Assembly (NCBI GenBank): GCA_026874595.1
Contig: CM049309.1
Span: forward strand, 16,570,576-16,634,575
Direction of reading: 5' to 3'
From: Sipunculus nudus
Taxonomy: Eukaryota > Annelida > Sipuncula > Golfingiida > Sipunculidae
Length of the DNA: 64,000 nt
Below, piece after piece: positions 47,150-59,700 of this stretch. Position 1 is the first letter of the stretch. The number at the start of each line of letters is the position of its first letter. The notes under the pieces were generated by a model. The model searched no databases and was not told the DNA's origin. It saw nothing but the letters and a program-made list of their open reading frames with translations. The translations under genes and the position numbers were made by a program.

Positions 47150-48333
47150 TTTGAGCACGTCGAGATTTTTAACGGTACTGTACCACACTGAATGTCTACA
47201 TCACACTTACAATCAGTATCTAATTTAACTGGGTCAGGGTCAGTGTTTACACAATTAACAGCAGTAACATTTTGTACGAGATCTGATGTGCTATTTCTGT
47301 CATAATATGGATTCAACATGTTAACATGGCACAGTTGTTTCTTCTTACGTCTATCTGGTGTCAACAGTATGTAATTTAAATCACTGAGTTTCTTGTCAAC
47401 AATGTAAGGACCAAAATACCTAGCTTGCAGAGGTCCGTCAGGGATGGGAAGTAAGGCAAGGACCTTTTCACCAGGCTCAAAGGTCCTACTCACAGTGTGC
47501 TTGTCATACTTTGTTTTCATTTTACTTTGTGCAGATTTTAGATTTGACTTTGCAATCTCACAAGCAATGTGTAGTTTAGTGCGAAAGTCTGAGACATACT
47601 GCAGTAAACTAAGAGAATCAGGATTTTCACACAACAGTTTTTCTTTAAGCAGTTTCAATGATCCGCGAACGGAGTGTCCAAAAACTAGTTAAGAGGGACT
47701 GAAACCCAAGGAATCTTAAAAGGATTCTCTGACAGCAAACAAAAATAGGTGAATTCCTTCATCCCAATCTTTCTGTGTGTCATAGCAGTAAATTCTGATC
47801 ATGTTTTTTAATGTCTGGTGAAAACGCTCAAGGGCGCCCTGACTTTCAGGATGGTATGGCGAAGAGCTGTACTGTTTTATACCTAGCTCCAGCATAACTT
47901 GTTGGAATAAGCCAGACATAAAATTAGACCCTTGGTCAGACTGGACGGATTTTGGTAATCCAAAAGTTGTAAAAAACTTGGTCAGAGCTTTGACAACACT
48001 CTTGGCATTAATTTTGCGCAATGGTAGTGCCTCAGGGAATCTGGTTGATGCGCACATAACTGTCAGCAAGTATTCATGTCCAGATTTTGTTTTGGGCAGT
48101 GGTCCAACACAATCAACTATAATCCTACTGAATGGTTCTTCGAAAGCAGGAATAGGCCTAAGTGGGGCCTTAGAAGGATTCTGAGTGGGCTTGCCTACCA
48201 TCTGGCATGTATGGCATGATTTACAATATTGTACAACATCTTTCCTGAGGTTAGGCCAATAGAAGTGTGTACTAACTTTCCGATAAGTTTTATTTATACC
48301 TAAATGGCCAGACAAAGGAGCCTCATGTGCCAT
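47150..48333 (-). pseudogene. Gypsy-type integrase, upstream of RT, broken
   Basis: Zinc-binding HHCC at residues ~3-45 (HEAPLSGHLGINKT, then CKSCHTCQ). Catalytic D,D-35-E: IIVDCVGPLP, VQSDQGSNF and SPYHPESQGALERFHQ. Two in-frame stops at about 47715 and 47694 fall in the segment after AVRES. The same frame then continues with a C-terminal GPF/Y-like region (FEPGEKVLALLPIPDGPL, then ARYFGPYIV) and about 100 residues of linker. Without the stops the domain would be of ordinary length. Confidence 0.85.
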
Positions 48334-48399
48334 GCTTAGAATTTCTTTTTTTTTAAATAATCTCTATTGCCAATAACAGTATGCAACTAGACATTTCTT

Positions 48400-50172
48400 G
48401 GCACCGCAGGTGCCTGAGTATCCCCAGACATAGTACGCCCGGCCCCCTTTAAGATAAGGCCCCCATTTTTAGCAGCATATACTGACACTTGGCAAGCAAT
48501 TATTGTTTCTTCAATCTATCAATCCACAATCTTTTTGAAGATGTTGGTCCTGTGACTTGACCTTTTGGCACATTACAGATGGTTCCTGTGGCCTTGACCT
48601 TTGACCTCAAAATTGATATTGATCATCCGCTTTTATAGATTAATCAATAGAGGTTTAGATTTATAGATGGGCCATATATAAGTCAGGTTTGAAATCCATA
48701 TATATTAATCCAAGCTTGAATTATCATCTCCGGAAATAATTTTTGGACAGATGGCTCCTGTGACCTTCACCATTGACCTTGTGATCTCACAATTGACAGG
48801 CGTCTTCCTCGATTGGCAGGGGAACTGTATGTGCAAGATGAAATGTCTGAGATGAAATGTTTGGCTGAAAATGCATACACAATCGTTTTAGAGATGTGTC
48901 CTGTGACCTTGACCTTTGACCTCATGACCCCAAAATCAATTCGGGTCTTTCTTTTCCAATGGGAATTATACAAGTCAAGTTTGAAATCCATACATCAATA
49001 AAAGCAGGAATTATTATCCAGAAACTAATTTCTGGACAGATGGCTCCTGTGACCTTCACCTTTGATCTTGTGACCTCAAAATTGATAGGGGCCTTCCATT
49101 CTTGGCAGGTGAAATATATGTGCAAGATGAAAGATCTGAGATGAATTGTTTGGCTGAAAATGCATCCACAATCTTTTTAAAGATGTGTCTTGTGACCTTG
49201 ACCTTTGACTTCATGACCCCAAAATCAATTCGGGTCTTGCTTTTCCAATGGGTCATATACAAGTCAAGTTTGAAATCCATACATCAATAAAAGCAGGAAT
49301 TATAATCCAGAAACTAATTTTTGGACAGATGGCTCCTGTGACCTTCACCTTTGACCTTGTGACCTAAAAAATTTGATAGGGGTCTTCCTCTATTGGCAGA
49401 TCGATGAACTATATATTCAAGATGGAAGACCTGGGATGAAAGTTTGGCTTAAAATGCATCCACAGTATCTTTTAAGATGCGAGTCCAGTGACCTTGACCT
49501 TTGACCTCATGACCCTAGAACCTATTAGGTTCTTACTTTAGTGGTGGGCCATACATAAGTCACGTTTGAAATCCATATGGCTATCATCACTGGAGATATC
49601 ATAAGAGGTGTGTGATTTTCACCAAATATGGACACATTAAAGGTCAAGGCCACTCTCATGTTAAAGGTCATGACCCAAATGTAAATAGACCTCATCCCAT
49701 AACCCATCTCTCTACATGTGCATAATATGAAAGAAATCTGTCCATTAGTTTTTGACTTATAATGCTTACAGTACTGTCAAGTGGCAATTATGAGGGTATT
49801 AATTAAAAGGCGTAAAAACAAGAAAAGGATAATAGGTGGCTCCACCAGTTTCCAGTATATCACAAGGCTATCAAGATCTTCGGTCACCTTGATTTTTGGA
49901 CCAGTCCATGCAAGTTTACTTGAGATATTTAAGAATATGAGTTATTTTCAGCAAAAATGGACCTATTCAAGGTCAAGGTCACTCTCCTAGCATAGGTCAT
50001 GACCCAATTTTAAATAGGCTTCGTCCCCTTACCTATATCTATACAAATGTAAAGTTTGAAAAAGATCAGTGAAATATTTTTTGAGTTATCCCGCTCACAA
50101 GATTTTTCTGCGGCGGCGGCGGCGGCGAAACCGTCGTGAAACCATAGTATCCCGAATTTGTCTGGGGATACA
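48400..50172. mobile_element. Element of ~290-bp tandem repeats rich in nuclear-receptor half-sites
   Basis: GTATCCCCAGACA near the left edge (48419-48431) returns inverted near the right edge (TGTCTGGGGATAC, 50158-50170), suggesting inverted termini. Inside, 'gtgaccttgacctttgacct' recurs at about 48901, 49191 and 49489, alternating with 'gtgaccttcacctttgacctt'. A (CGG)n run lies at 50110-50127. Short frames on both strands are shadows of the repeat. Comparable TGACCTTTGACC-rich repeats are, to my knowledge, common in bivalve sequence. No transposase seen. Confidence 0.6.
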
Positions 50173-50383
50173 ATAAATACAATGTCAATGTTTTAACTGA
50201 AGCATAACTTTTCTGGCTATAAAACCTGAACTCGTGTTGACAGTAATCAATATAGATAAATGTTATTGACATATATAATATATATCTACCTACAATTATG
50301 TTCCATAAGTACAATCAATTCTCCTCTCGTACATAATTATTAAAATTTCTCCCAAGAGTGTATTCTTCCCATCTTTCATAAAA

Positions 50384-53300
50384 TTAAGTAACATTATTTT
50401 TTTGTGCTAGCATATACTCTATTCTCGCATATTTCCATATTTCAAAACAAGCTTTTTCTAATGACGGACCTTCTCCTCTATTCCTGATCTGATTTATATA
50501 ATGTTTTACTATCAAAAGAATTAAGTTACTTAAAACAGATCCCCCTACTTCACCATATAAAACAGTTGTTAAATTTATAACAATATTGAATCCTTTTTTT
50601 TTCTTACACCAGCTGTCAATATCTGCCCATAGTTTTTTAACCTTGCAGCAGGTCCAGAATAAGTGCAATAGATTCTCTGGTTCTGTATTACAAAATGTAC
50701 ATAGATTAGAATCTTTAATATTCCATTTGTGTAACCAGTAATTATTTACTAAGCAATTATTTAAAAGTTTATACTGGAAAACTTTAGACTTTGTATCCAT
50801 ACATATTTTGAAGGAAGCATATAAATTTCCTCATAGTCAACTTTCAATGGTGGAACATTTTTTGCTACTTTAGGCAAAAACGGCCCTTTATCTAATGTTA
50901 ATTTTTTAAAACAAGAGTAGATAATTCTTGTTGATGAAACTTCTAGTTCTTTAAAACCACCATTATAAAATAAAAAGGAATTTGGATCTATATTGTTTTC
51001 AATTTGCCCTTTAACACTTTTAAACCTAGAAACCAGGGCATACCATCTTAAAAAATTAATCCCTGGCAATCCTTTCTCAACCCAAATTAAAAATGGTATT
51101 ACCTTGCCTGTACAATCGAACCAATCCATTCCTGTTTTAATTCCTATTTTATAGAACTGTTTCCAGTATATGGAGGTATAACTTATTTGTATAAGCCTAT
51201 TATTTCAGATAAATTGCTGTTTCAATGGGGCAAAATCAAAGTACATTTTACGTAACAATACATAACTTTTTAAAATTTCTTTATAGAAGACCGGTATATC
51301 ATATGAATCTATATTTTTCAAGTTTAAATTACTATTAAGAAACATATTAACATCAGAACATATAGACTGCAAATAATATTCAAACAATAGTTTCCATGGT
51401 CTTCCATCTTCTTTGATATACCTTTTAACCGAAGATATCCATGAGGTATGTATTAAAGATTCAATATGTGGAACCCTTAGGCCTCCATGTTTAATTTCTT
51501 GTATTAATCTTACTTGTTTTAATTCTTTCCCTACCTTTATTCCACAAAAATCTGAATAGCACATCTTTTACCTTTTTGCAAAAGTCTTCTGGTATAGGCT
51601 CATTTGCTAGAAAATAATAAAACTTTGAAGAAAGGAAAGATTTAACAATTTGTATTTTTCCTAGCAAAGTCAAACCTCTTTGATTCCACATATTTAATGT
51701 ATTTTGAGCTGATTTTAATTTAGAGCTAAAATTCAATTTATGAGCTTTTTTTGTTATATGAAATGTATACTCCCAAAATTTTAACCGGATCACTGGGCTA
51801 TTTAATCCCTAATGGCTTGTGTAAGTCGTTCTTATTCTGACCGATCCACATCCCCTCACATTTTTCATAATTTAATTTTAACCCACTGAAAGTACCAAAT
51901 GCTTGAATAATTTTAAAGAAATGCTTAGCAGATCTTAAGTCCTTTACTATACCTACAGTATCATCTGCATATTGTAATAACTTAAAATGATAATTGGAGA
52001 CTGTAATTCCGTTAATTTTTTCTGAAGTCCTTATATATTCTGCCATAATTTCAGTTGCTAATACAAACAGATATGGTGAAAGAGGGTCTCCTTATCGGAC
52101 AGCTCTTCCAACCTTAAAATATCCAGATGTAATGCCATTATTGATAGTACAACTTTCAATGTCATTATATAATGTCTCAATCCATTTTATAAATGAAAAT
52201 GGAAAGTTATATTTTCTTAACATTGCTATCATAAAATTCCATTCTAACGAATCAAATGCTTTTTTCAAAATCTATACAAATTTATATTCCTGGAATGTCT
52301 TTTATTCTTGTATATTCTAACAAATCTGATAAAATCCGAATATTTTCTCCCATGTATCTACCTTGAATGTATCCCGTTTGACTCTCATTTATAACACTGG
52401 CAGAATTTTTTTAGTCTTAATGACAATGTTTTTGATAAAATTTTATAATATACATTTAATGATGATATAGGTCTCCAATTTTTTAGTAGTGTTCTGTCTT
52501 TCTTTTTATCAATTAATGTAATTACAGCTTGTTTTGTGAGGTAGATAACTCTCCTTCTTGAAAAGCTTTATTGAATGATGCAACCATTAATGATCCAAAA
52601 AGAGGCCAAAATTTATTGTAGAATTCCACAGATATCCCATATTTTCCAGGGCTTTAATTGAGATAATACAGGTAATTTTAATGCATCTAAATAGCTGTTT
52701 ATATCATTCTGTGTTTTAACTGTTTGAGAAGAGTATAGTTGTTGATAAAATTCCTTTTGCTTTTCTAGAATTATTTTTGCATCAGTAATTGTGTCTCCTG
52801 TTGCTAACTGAAGTTTTCTCATACATTTTAATCCACTTTTATTTTTAGAAGTTTAGAAAATATTTAGAATTTTTTTCTCCATATTCAAACCATGTAATTT
52901 TTGACCGAAGCATACATCCCTGTGTTTTATAATTATCAACATCATCTATAAAATTAAGTGATTCCTGAAGTTGCTTTAGTCTATAGTTAAGGAATTCTTC
53001 TTTGGATCTTTTTTCCTTAGCTCTTTTTTCACTATAATTTATACTTAACTGTCTAATTTTATATTTAAATAATTCCCATTTTATTCTGTCATCTGTAATA
53101 TTAGAAAATTCCTGTTCCCAAACCACTGTTTCTTTAATAAGGCTCTCCACATATTCAGCCTCATTTAATATATCCTTGTTTATTTTCCAATAACCATTTC
53201 CTTTTAATAACTTTGTTTGCTATTTTTTTTCAAATTCTAATACAACTGCACAATGATCTGATTTAATATATGGTTGAATCGCAACATCTTTTACTGTATC

Positions 53301-53486
53301 TTGTAATGCATTAGAAATCCACCAATAGTCTAATCTAGAACATACATTCTCATTTGTTTGTCGCCATGTAAAACATTTCTTCAATGGATGATTTAATCTG
53401 AAAATATCTGTAAGTGATAAATAATCTGCGATTTTATTTAAACTGTCTACTAAATTCTTCCTAATGTCAGCAGTTCCTCCTGATTT
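50384..53486 (-). mobile_element. L1/Tx1-like LINE, 5'-truncated, broken
   Basis: Minus strand, in order: C-terminal part of an apurinic-type endonuclease (YWWISNALQDTV, IKSDHCAVVLEFE; 53486-53220). Then a linker with a W-F-E-Y-G-E-K-N-S-K-Y-F motif (53150-52845), RT motifs GDPLSPYLF preceded by a stop and LLQYADDTVG (about 52110-51940), thumb-like RGLTLLGKIQIVKS (51680), and a C-terminal domain with CTFCN...HLFWTC (50700-50640), the zinc-knuckle-like end usual in this group. Many stops and frameshifts. The endonuclease start is missing; a second copy of that region lies at 61145-61535. Confidence 0.8.
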
Positions 53487-53489
53487 CTA

Positions 53490-54880
53490 TTGTATTGTTT
53501 TTTTATATGTATAAGCATATGAGAAGCTAAGAGGAAATCTTTCCTCCTTAGTAATAGTAAAGTTCTAAATATATGATTGAAAAACTTATACTCTGACAAG
53601 ACTGTCATGAAGGAAAACAGAAAAAGTTTTGAGGTACTGTGATGAATATGAAAAATTTACAGATGGACGGGCAAGTGGACAGTTTGGACTATCAGAATTG
53701 TAAGTTGTAATCATTATATATCCAGAGTTTAGCTCACATCAGGTCATAATATGCATACACATATATTTTATCATTTTTAAATCACATATGTTTATATACT
53801 GAATTTAAAAGAAAATAAAGCCACAACATGGCATCTTCAAGATTATTCCTTGAATCACATAAAAAAAGTTTTGTATACTGGAGTTTTCAGCACATGCTTA
53901 ATTTTATTCACTGAAATAAAAGATTCAGTAAATTTGACGAAATAAAATCATCTTTTCTAATTAAGTATACACACTGTTGGTTGAAAGAGGGACAAACAAT
54001 ATCATATGCTAATTACTATCTCATCTTTAATTTATTACTGGAATTAATAGTCAATTTCACGCCTGGTGAAGTTTTTACTCTTCTGAAGTCAGGATTTCCT
54101 TATCTGATGAATATCAACACTTTCATGGCAATACACCAATTTGTAGACACAATTATATGTGCACTGTAATCATTGTAACCCTGATGGTACAATACGAAAT
54201 CTAAAATGTAGCAAAAGCCTCGAATAAGAATGAATCAAATACGGAAAATTATAACATTCATCTAGTATGAACCATCTGGGGGAGGGGGAGGGGGAGGGTA
54301 GGCCAGAGGGAAAGCCTGCCAGTAGTGGCCAAGCTGAGCCAAAGCAAGCTGCCTGGAGTGGGTTACATAACACAAGTGAAGGCTGTACTACTAGGTGGGC
54401 TTGATGTAAATAAAACTTGAAATGGTGTATTAAAACTTGAATAAGAGCTACTCTTTTTCATAAATTCCTTTGAAATTTCAGATTTTACCAGATTAAATCC
54501 TCAAGTATATATGCTGTGATAATTAAATCAACAGTGCTTACAGGAAAAAAAAATTGTTGGGCCAAATTCGGACAAAAATTTAAGGTATTGATTTTTTATT
54601 TATGCTAATAACTTAAAATATTTAAAAGTTCCCTGAATAGAATTCTCTAGCTTCAGCAATTCTTATGTTGAGCAAATACATTTCATGATTTTTTACAAGG
54701 TGCATTTTGTTTGGGCCCTTAACTGCAACAAATTATGCAATACTGACCGTATTATTAGTATGTACGTAGGAAATGTGTGAATTATATGCATACTATATAT
54801 GATCAAAAACAGATTAGTAATCTTGATATTAGGCAGTCTTGAAGTGTTACAATAAGTTTTTAATGGACAACGCAGGTTTT
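53490..54880. other. No gene seen
   Basis: AT-rich. A short GGGGGA repeat at about 54271-54297 is the only regularity. Confidence 0.4.
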
Positions 54881-55128
54881 TCCTTAATATCTCGAAGGAA
54901 CGAAGTCCTAGTGACCCAATTTTTGGTCGGGTAAGAAATTTTGGGGATCTAACAATGAAAAATTTTGGATTCCTAGGTCGAACCGCTTCAAAACATGCCC
55001 TGTCAACGGACAGACGGCCGATTCAGGCCATTCGACAGACAAAGGACCATGACTTTAGCAAAATAGTCAGCTGAGCAAAAAATGTGTAATTACTTAAAAA
55101 ATACAGGTGGTGCCACCAGTCTGCAGGA
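54880..55128 (-). repeat. Inverted fragment of the ~340-bp repeat family
   Basis: The reverse complement carries 'gactggtggcaccacctgtatt', 'gctcagctgac', a CCGTCTGTCCGTT run and 'aggaatccaaaatttttc', in the family order seen at 1-2 kb and 21.9 kb, but shortened. Confidence 0.6.
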
Positions 55129-55527
55129 ATGTTGTTGTTAATCTTTATGTCCTCCATTCATATATGAAGATTTTTTTTTACATGAAAAGAACATTACATA
55201 GAACAATCGAATAAAACACAACAATGTGAACAAACATATTTGAACAGATATCACCAATACGTCAAAGTAAAACGAACACAGTATAACAAATATATTCCCG
55301 TAGTACATAAGGACATTGCTCAGGTACAAAATCAAAGTAAGCAAGAACAGAAACTCAGAACTCAGAACTCAGAAAAGAAAGAATATTTCTTCTGGCTTGT
55401 TGTTTCTGTAACCTGAATAGCTATTTCCAAACTCAAGGACTAAGTCTTAAAAGTTTAATGGTTTTGTCATCAGTTAACTGTAAAATGAAACATTTATTTT
55501 CATCAACATAACACGCAAATCTATATA

Positions 55528-56776
55528 CAGTAGAACGCCTGCTAACGGCCACGCCTCAATAACGGTCAATACGTCTATTACGGTCAGATTTTCCGGTCCC
55601 GAATTTTCGACCGTTATATTTCATAATCATTTTGTTGTCAATTACGGTCACTCCTCTATTCCGTATTACGGCCAGGTTTCTCGGTCCCGCAGGCCGGGAA
55701 ACGCCTCAATTACGGTCAGGGGCAGTGACTCCGTGACATGGGCTCAACAAATCGAGCGGCCACTTCTGACCTCAATATCATTACACAATTGTCCGCTGTC
55801 TACAATTGAGTGCCTGGATAAAGGGAACCACTCGATCGTGACTGAGTAGTTTGATACGTAACCAGCGTCGTACTACCCCCACACAGCCTCATTAGTATGC
55901 ACAATAGTAAGGCATGTGTTCCCACCTGCGTTTATGTTTGTGAATCAGTCGTGCGAGCCGGATCTTAAACAGGATGTTTGTCATTTAATTAACGAATGAC
56001 AACCAGCGGGTCCCTATGATTATGTCATAAAAAAGTTAGGCAAACTGTGGATCTTTAAACTTTCTTTAATGTCCTTGTGAACACGTACATCAAACGAAAA
56101 CAGTGCGGCACACATCGCACAATTTACTCATATATGAATAATTATAAAGGTAAAATAAACATTATTTCATGTATAAAATGTTACGTATATTCTGTCCCAA
56201 TCACTTTGACCATTATGGCGACCAAGAAAACACTTGAACTTGCTCTCAAAGAAAAGGTAGATCTGATCAGGAAGAGTAACGGGAGAAACCAGCCGACAGC
56301 TAGCAGAAATCTGTGGTGTCGGCCGAACTCAAGTTTAAAAGATACTTAAGAGGAAGCGAGAGATCATGGAACAGTGTGAAGAAAACGGAAATGCCAGTAG
56401 ATAAAGACAGTGTGTAACTACAGGGAATGATAAACTGAACGATGTCAGGTGGCAGTGGTTCAACAAATATGTACAAATATTATGGATATACAATTTGTTT
56501 GTAATTTAATAACAAACACTGTATTTGTATATATTGTTGGTAATTGTTATAAATAGGGTTGATGTGATTGTAAATATTTTATTTTTTATTGATATTCATA
56601 TTTATACTAATACTCTGTATATACGTTTATTTTGTTGATTGTCATAAAGATTTGAACTTGGTTTCATGTTACATTTTAACCCCCTTTTCCCGGTTAGGTC
56701 CTGTATAACGGCCACTCCTGTATTAAGGCCACTTCCATCCGGTCCCGATGGTGACCGTAATACAGGCGTTCTACTG
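55528..56776 (+). mobile_element. Tigger (pogo-type) internal-deletion derivative
   Basis: Termini CAGTAGAACGCCTG at the left and its complement CAGGCGTTCTACTG at the right, flanked by TA on both sides (55526-55527 and 56777-56778). Subterminal 'taacggcca' and 'attacggtca' words repeat inside both ends. At 1249 bp it is about half the length of a complete Tigger. The N-terminal part of a transposase remains (next entry) and the catalytic DDE region is absent. Confidence 0.85.
56215..56475 (+). pseudogene. Tigger/CENP-B-type transposase, N-terminal DNA-binding part only
   Basis: ATG at 56215 opens MATKKTLELALKEKVDLIRK. After a one-base shift near 56296 it continues SRQLAEICGVGRTQV, a stop, then KILKRKREIMEQCEENGNAS and VRWQWFNK. 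This is the psq-type helix-turn-helix region of pogo/Tigger and CENP-B proteins. Two further stops are present, and no DDE catalytic domain follows. It sits inside intact termini, so it is the element's own relic. Confidence 0.75.
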
Positions 56777-59700
56777 TAGTAGTATTAACCATAATTCAAT
56801 TGACCACTGACACAGGGCAGTGAAGTCTTTTCCAAGTAAAACTTCAAGAAAAGTTTCGTCAGGTAAATTGTGTAATAGAGCAGAGACATGGACACTAAGC
56901 GAATTACAGATAAAATCCCACAATCTGTCCCTGCTCCCCTTTGACCTGTCACAATATAGTAATACATGTGCCACTGGATGTCTATAAAATAAACCACAGT
57001 TGTGACACAAAGATTCTTCGTTTGTTTGTAATTCCATATACACAGCTACAATTTGTGCAAGAAAGTGAAAGATAAAGACTCGGGTATTTCTCGAGCTGCA
57101 TACCAAATAATAGAAGGCTGAAAACAGCTTGAATGAAAACTTCTAAATTTAACAAAATCTGCGTTTTGTGCAGTTCGCACATCATATTCGTTTGCTTCGT
57201 AACCTACGATTGCCTCCTGAACCTTTATTTTCCACATCTTTACTGTGCTTTCACCTTTTCTGAGAAGGGCATATTCTGCATCTATATTTGGCGATGAGCG
57301 CCAGAAAGTCTTTAACAATTCCAGATTTACATAAGACGGGAAACATACGTAATAGCATATCTTTGTAACAGAACAATTTCTTGGAAACAGAATTACATGA
57401 ATAAGAAATTAACCTGCCAAGATAGAAAAGTTTATTTCTCGATATGAATGCCTCAATTCGAGGTAAGCCTTATATTGCCATAACTATATCAGAACGAGTT
57501 CTCTGACCAAACGTTTCTGCGATCTTAGCACAGAATCTTTGCATTTTCTCTAAAATCAAAAAGTCCGGATTTTGTCATAGAATTCCACAATTCTGAACCA
57601 TACAGAGCTTTCGGAATAACGACGGCCTTGTAAAGACTAATGGCTGTAAGTGGATTCAATCCCCTAGGTCTAACACCAGCCTCAGCTAAGGAAAGAAATG
57701 AACCCTTTCCCCTTGTCGATGCCTCCGCTATGTGCTCATGGTGTGAGCGATTCCCGTGCACAAGTAACCCAAGATGAGAATGACACCTTTTCTCCTGTAT
57801 TGGTGTACTGTCGAGAAACCATTTTCTACCTTTTGCATTTTTACCGAATGTTCGTTCGTTTTCACCAAAAACCATGATAATGGTTTTCTTTGGATTAAAC
57901 AATCTCCAGCGTTTGCTATACTCCGAGCAAATATTTATCATATATTGTAAACCACTGGGTGTGGGAGACAGGAGAATATGTCATCCGCTTGAGTTGGATT
58001 CCCAGTGTAGATAGAACCAACATGGGCTCCTTTGTCAGAGCTTCTGAGTTCGAGAAGGAGATCATTTATGAAAAGCATGTATAAAAATGGAGAGAGAACC
58101 CCTTCTTGTCTCACAGATTGTTTAACGTCAAACCATCTACTTAGATGACCCATGTATAACACAGCGCTCTGCATATTAGAGTAACCATTTAACAAAAGAT
58201 TCCATAACCGCCCAGCTATACCAAATTTATATAGCTTCGTGAATAGAACTTTATGCCAAACAACATCAAAGGCAGACCGACTGTCCAAAAAACACTAGTA
58301 CAGTTTAGAAGAACCATCAAGATAATGATGAACAGTTTCTTGTAAAGTTAAACTTGCATCAATCGATGACTGGCCTTTTTTGTAAGGAAATTGTAATGGG
58401 TCTGGGACATGAATTCCTTGTATATTAATAAAAGTATCAATTCTAGTCAAAACAATTCTCTCGAAAAGTTTGTAGACACAGGACAGCAGAGTTATGCCCC
58501 TGTAATTTTGTGGAGATGATTTATTCCCTCGTCCGTGCTTAGGTATCGTGACTACAATGCCCTTCTTCATTTTATCGGGTAATTTTTCATGAATTAAAAA
58601 TAAGTTAAACAATTTACATAAATGGAGCGCCAACGTTTTACCGCCATGTTTAATATGTTCATTTGTAACTTTGTCAAAGCCACTGGTCTTGCCGGTTTTC
58701 AAAGTTCTAATCGCAGTTTCAATTTCAGTCATCATAACCGGTTTGTCAAATGTGTGGTCATAATGATTTCCCCGACTTCTGTGAAATCTTGTAAAATTCC
58801 TCATTTATTCTCTTTTCATGACTAGCACAAAAGTATGTCGATTTAGCAGGGCAATATATATTCTCAAAATAATCAGCCTACCCATCAGCCACAAGTCGTG
58901 GGTCACTTACCACCTGTCCTTCATTAAAGATAATTTCTGTGGGAACATTATGCTTTAATGTTCTTTTGAATTTAATGTTTTTCCAAAATTTATTTATATC
59001 AATCTCTGTATTTTCGTCGACCTGTTCAAAGAATTCACGCTCCTCATTTGCAACCCTTTGTCTCATTTTTCGACGGAAATTCTTTTTTGCGGTTTTATAT
59101 TCACGGTACAATGCATTTGATGGATCTCTCCGACGACCACCGGCTAACCAACTAGCCCTTTCTTTCTCATTTCGTCATGTACTGGTTTAAGGTGCTGTTT
59201 CCACTTGGGTTTTAAATAATTAACAAATTTCTTAGGCGGTATCGCTCTTGTGGCGACATCTATCATTGCACTAGTAATGTTTTTGTAATAACTGACAACC
59301 TCAATAAAGCTGCTACCCTGTACTGCCAGTATTGACAAAGAGTCTAATCTTTCCTTCAACCGATGTGTATAAACATTAGCTATTTGGGATTCTGAAAGTT
59401 TGTTGCAGCTTAATCCCTGCTGGTCGTAATCCCCCCGACCATTGAAGCTCGCCGATTCTACAGTCGAACGCCATCATTAGAGGTAAGTGATCGGACACGT
59501 TTTCCTCCATGTCACTCAAGATAACACCACGCTTAATAAGATGAAAATCGTCACCTGGGACCAACATATTGTCTATCAATGATCTGTTTTCCCCAGAATC
59601 ATAAGGATCAAAAGAATACCCAACCCCCTCGTCATAAAATTCATGCATGACTGATCTCAACGAACATTCGTTCATAAACTGGCGCAACTCACGGACACGT

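Larger units (their letters stand above)
44920..48340 (-). mobile_element. Ty3/gypsy-type element with Gmr1-like domain order, 5'-truncated
   Basis: Minus-strand order from 5' to 3' is integrase (48333-47716), integrase C-terminal region and linker (47658 to about 47150), reverse transcriptase (about 47110-46314), RNase H (46310-45690), polypurine tract, 3' LTR. Ordinary Ty3/gypsy elements have integrase last. Integrase upstream of RT in a gypsy-type pol is the arrangement described for Gmr1-like elements. Integrase and its C-terminal region lie in one frame, and the same region runs into RT through a frameshift, so the order is not made by an obvious breakpoint. Gag, protease and the 5' LTR are missing above 48340. 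Stops and frameshifts show it is dead. Confidence 0.8.
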
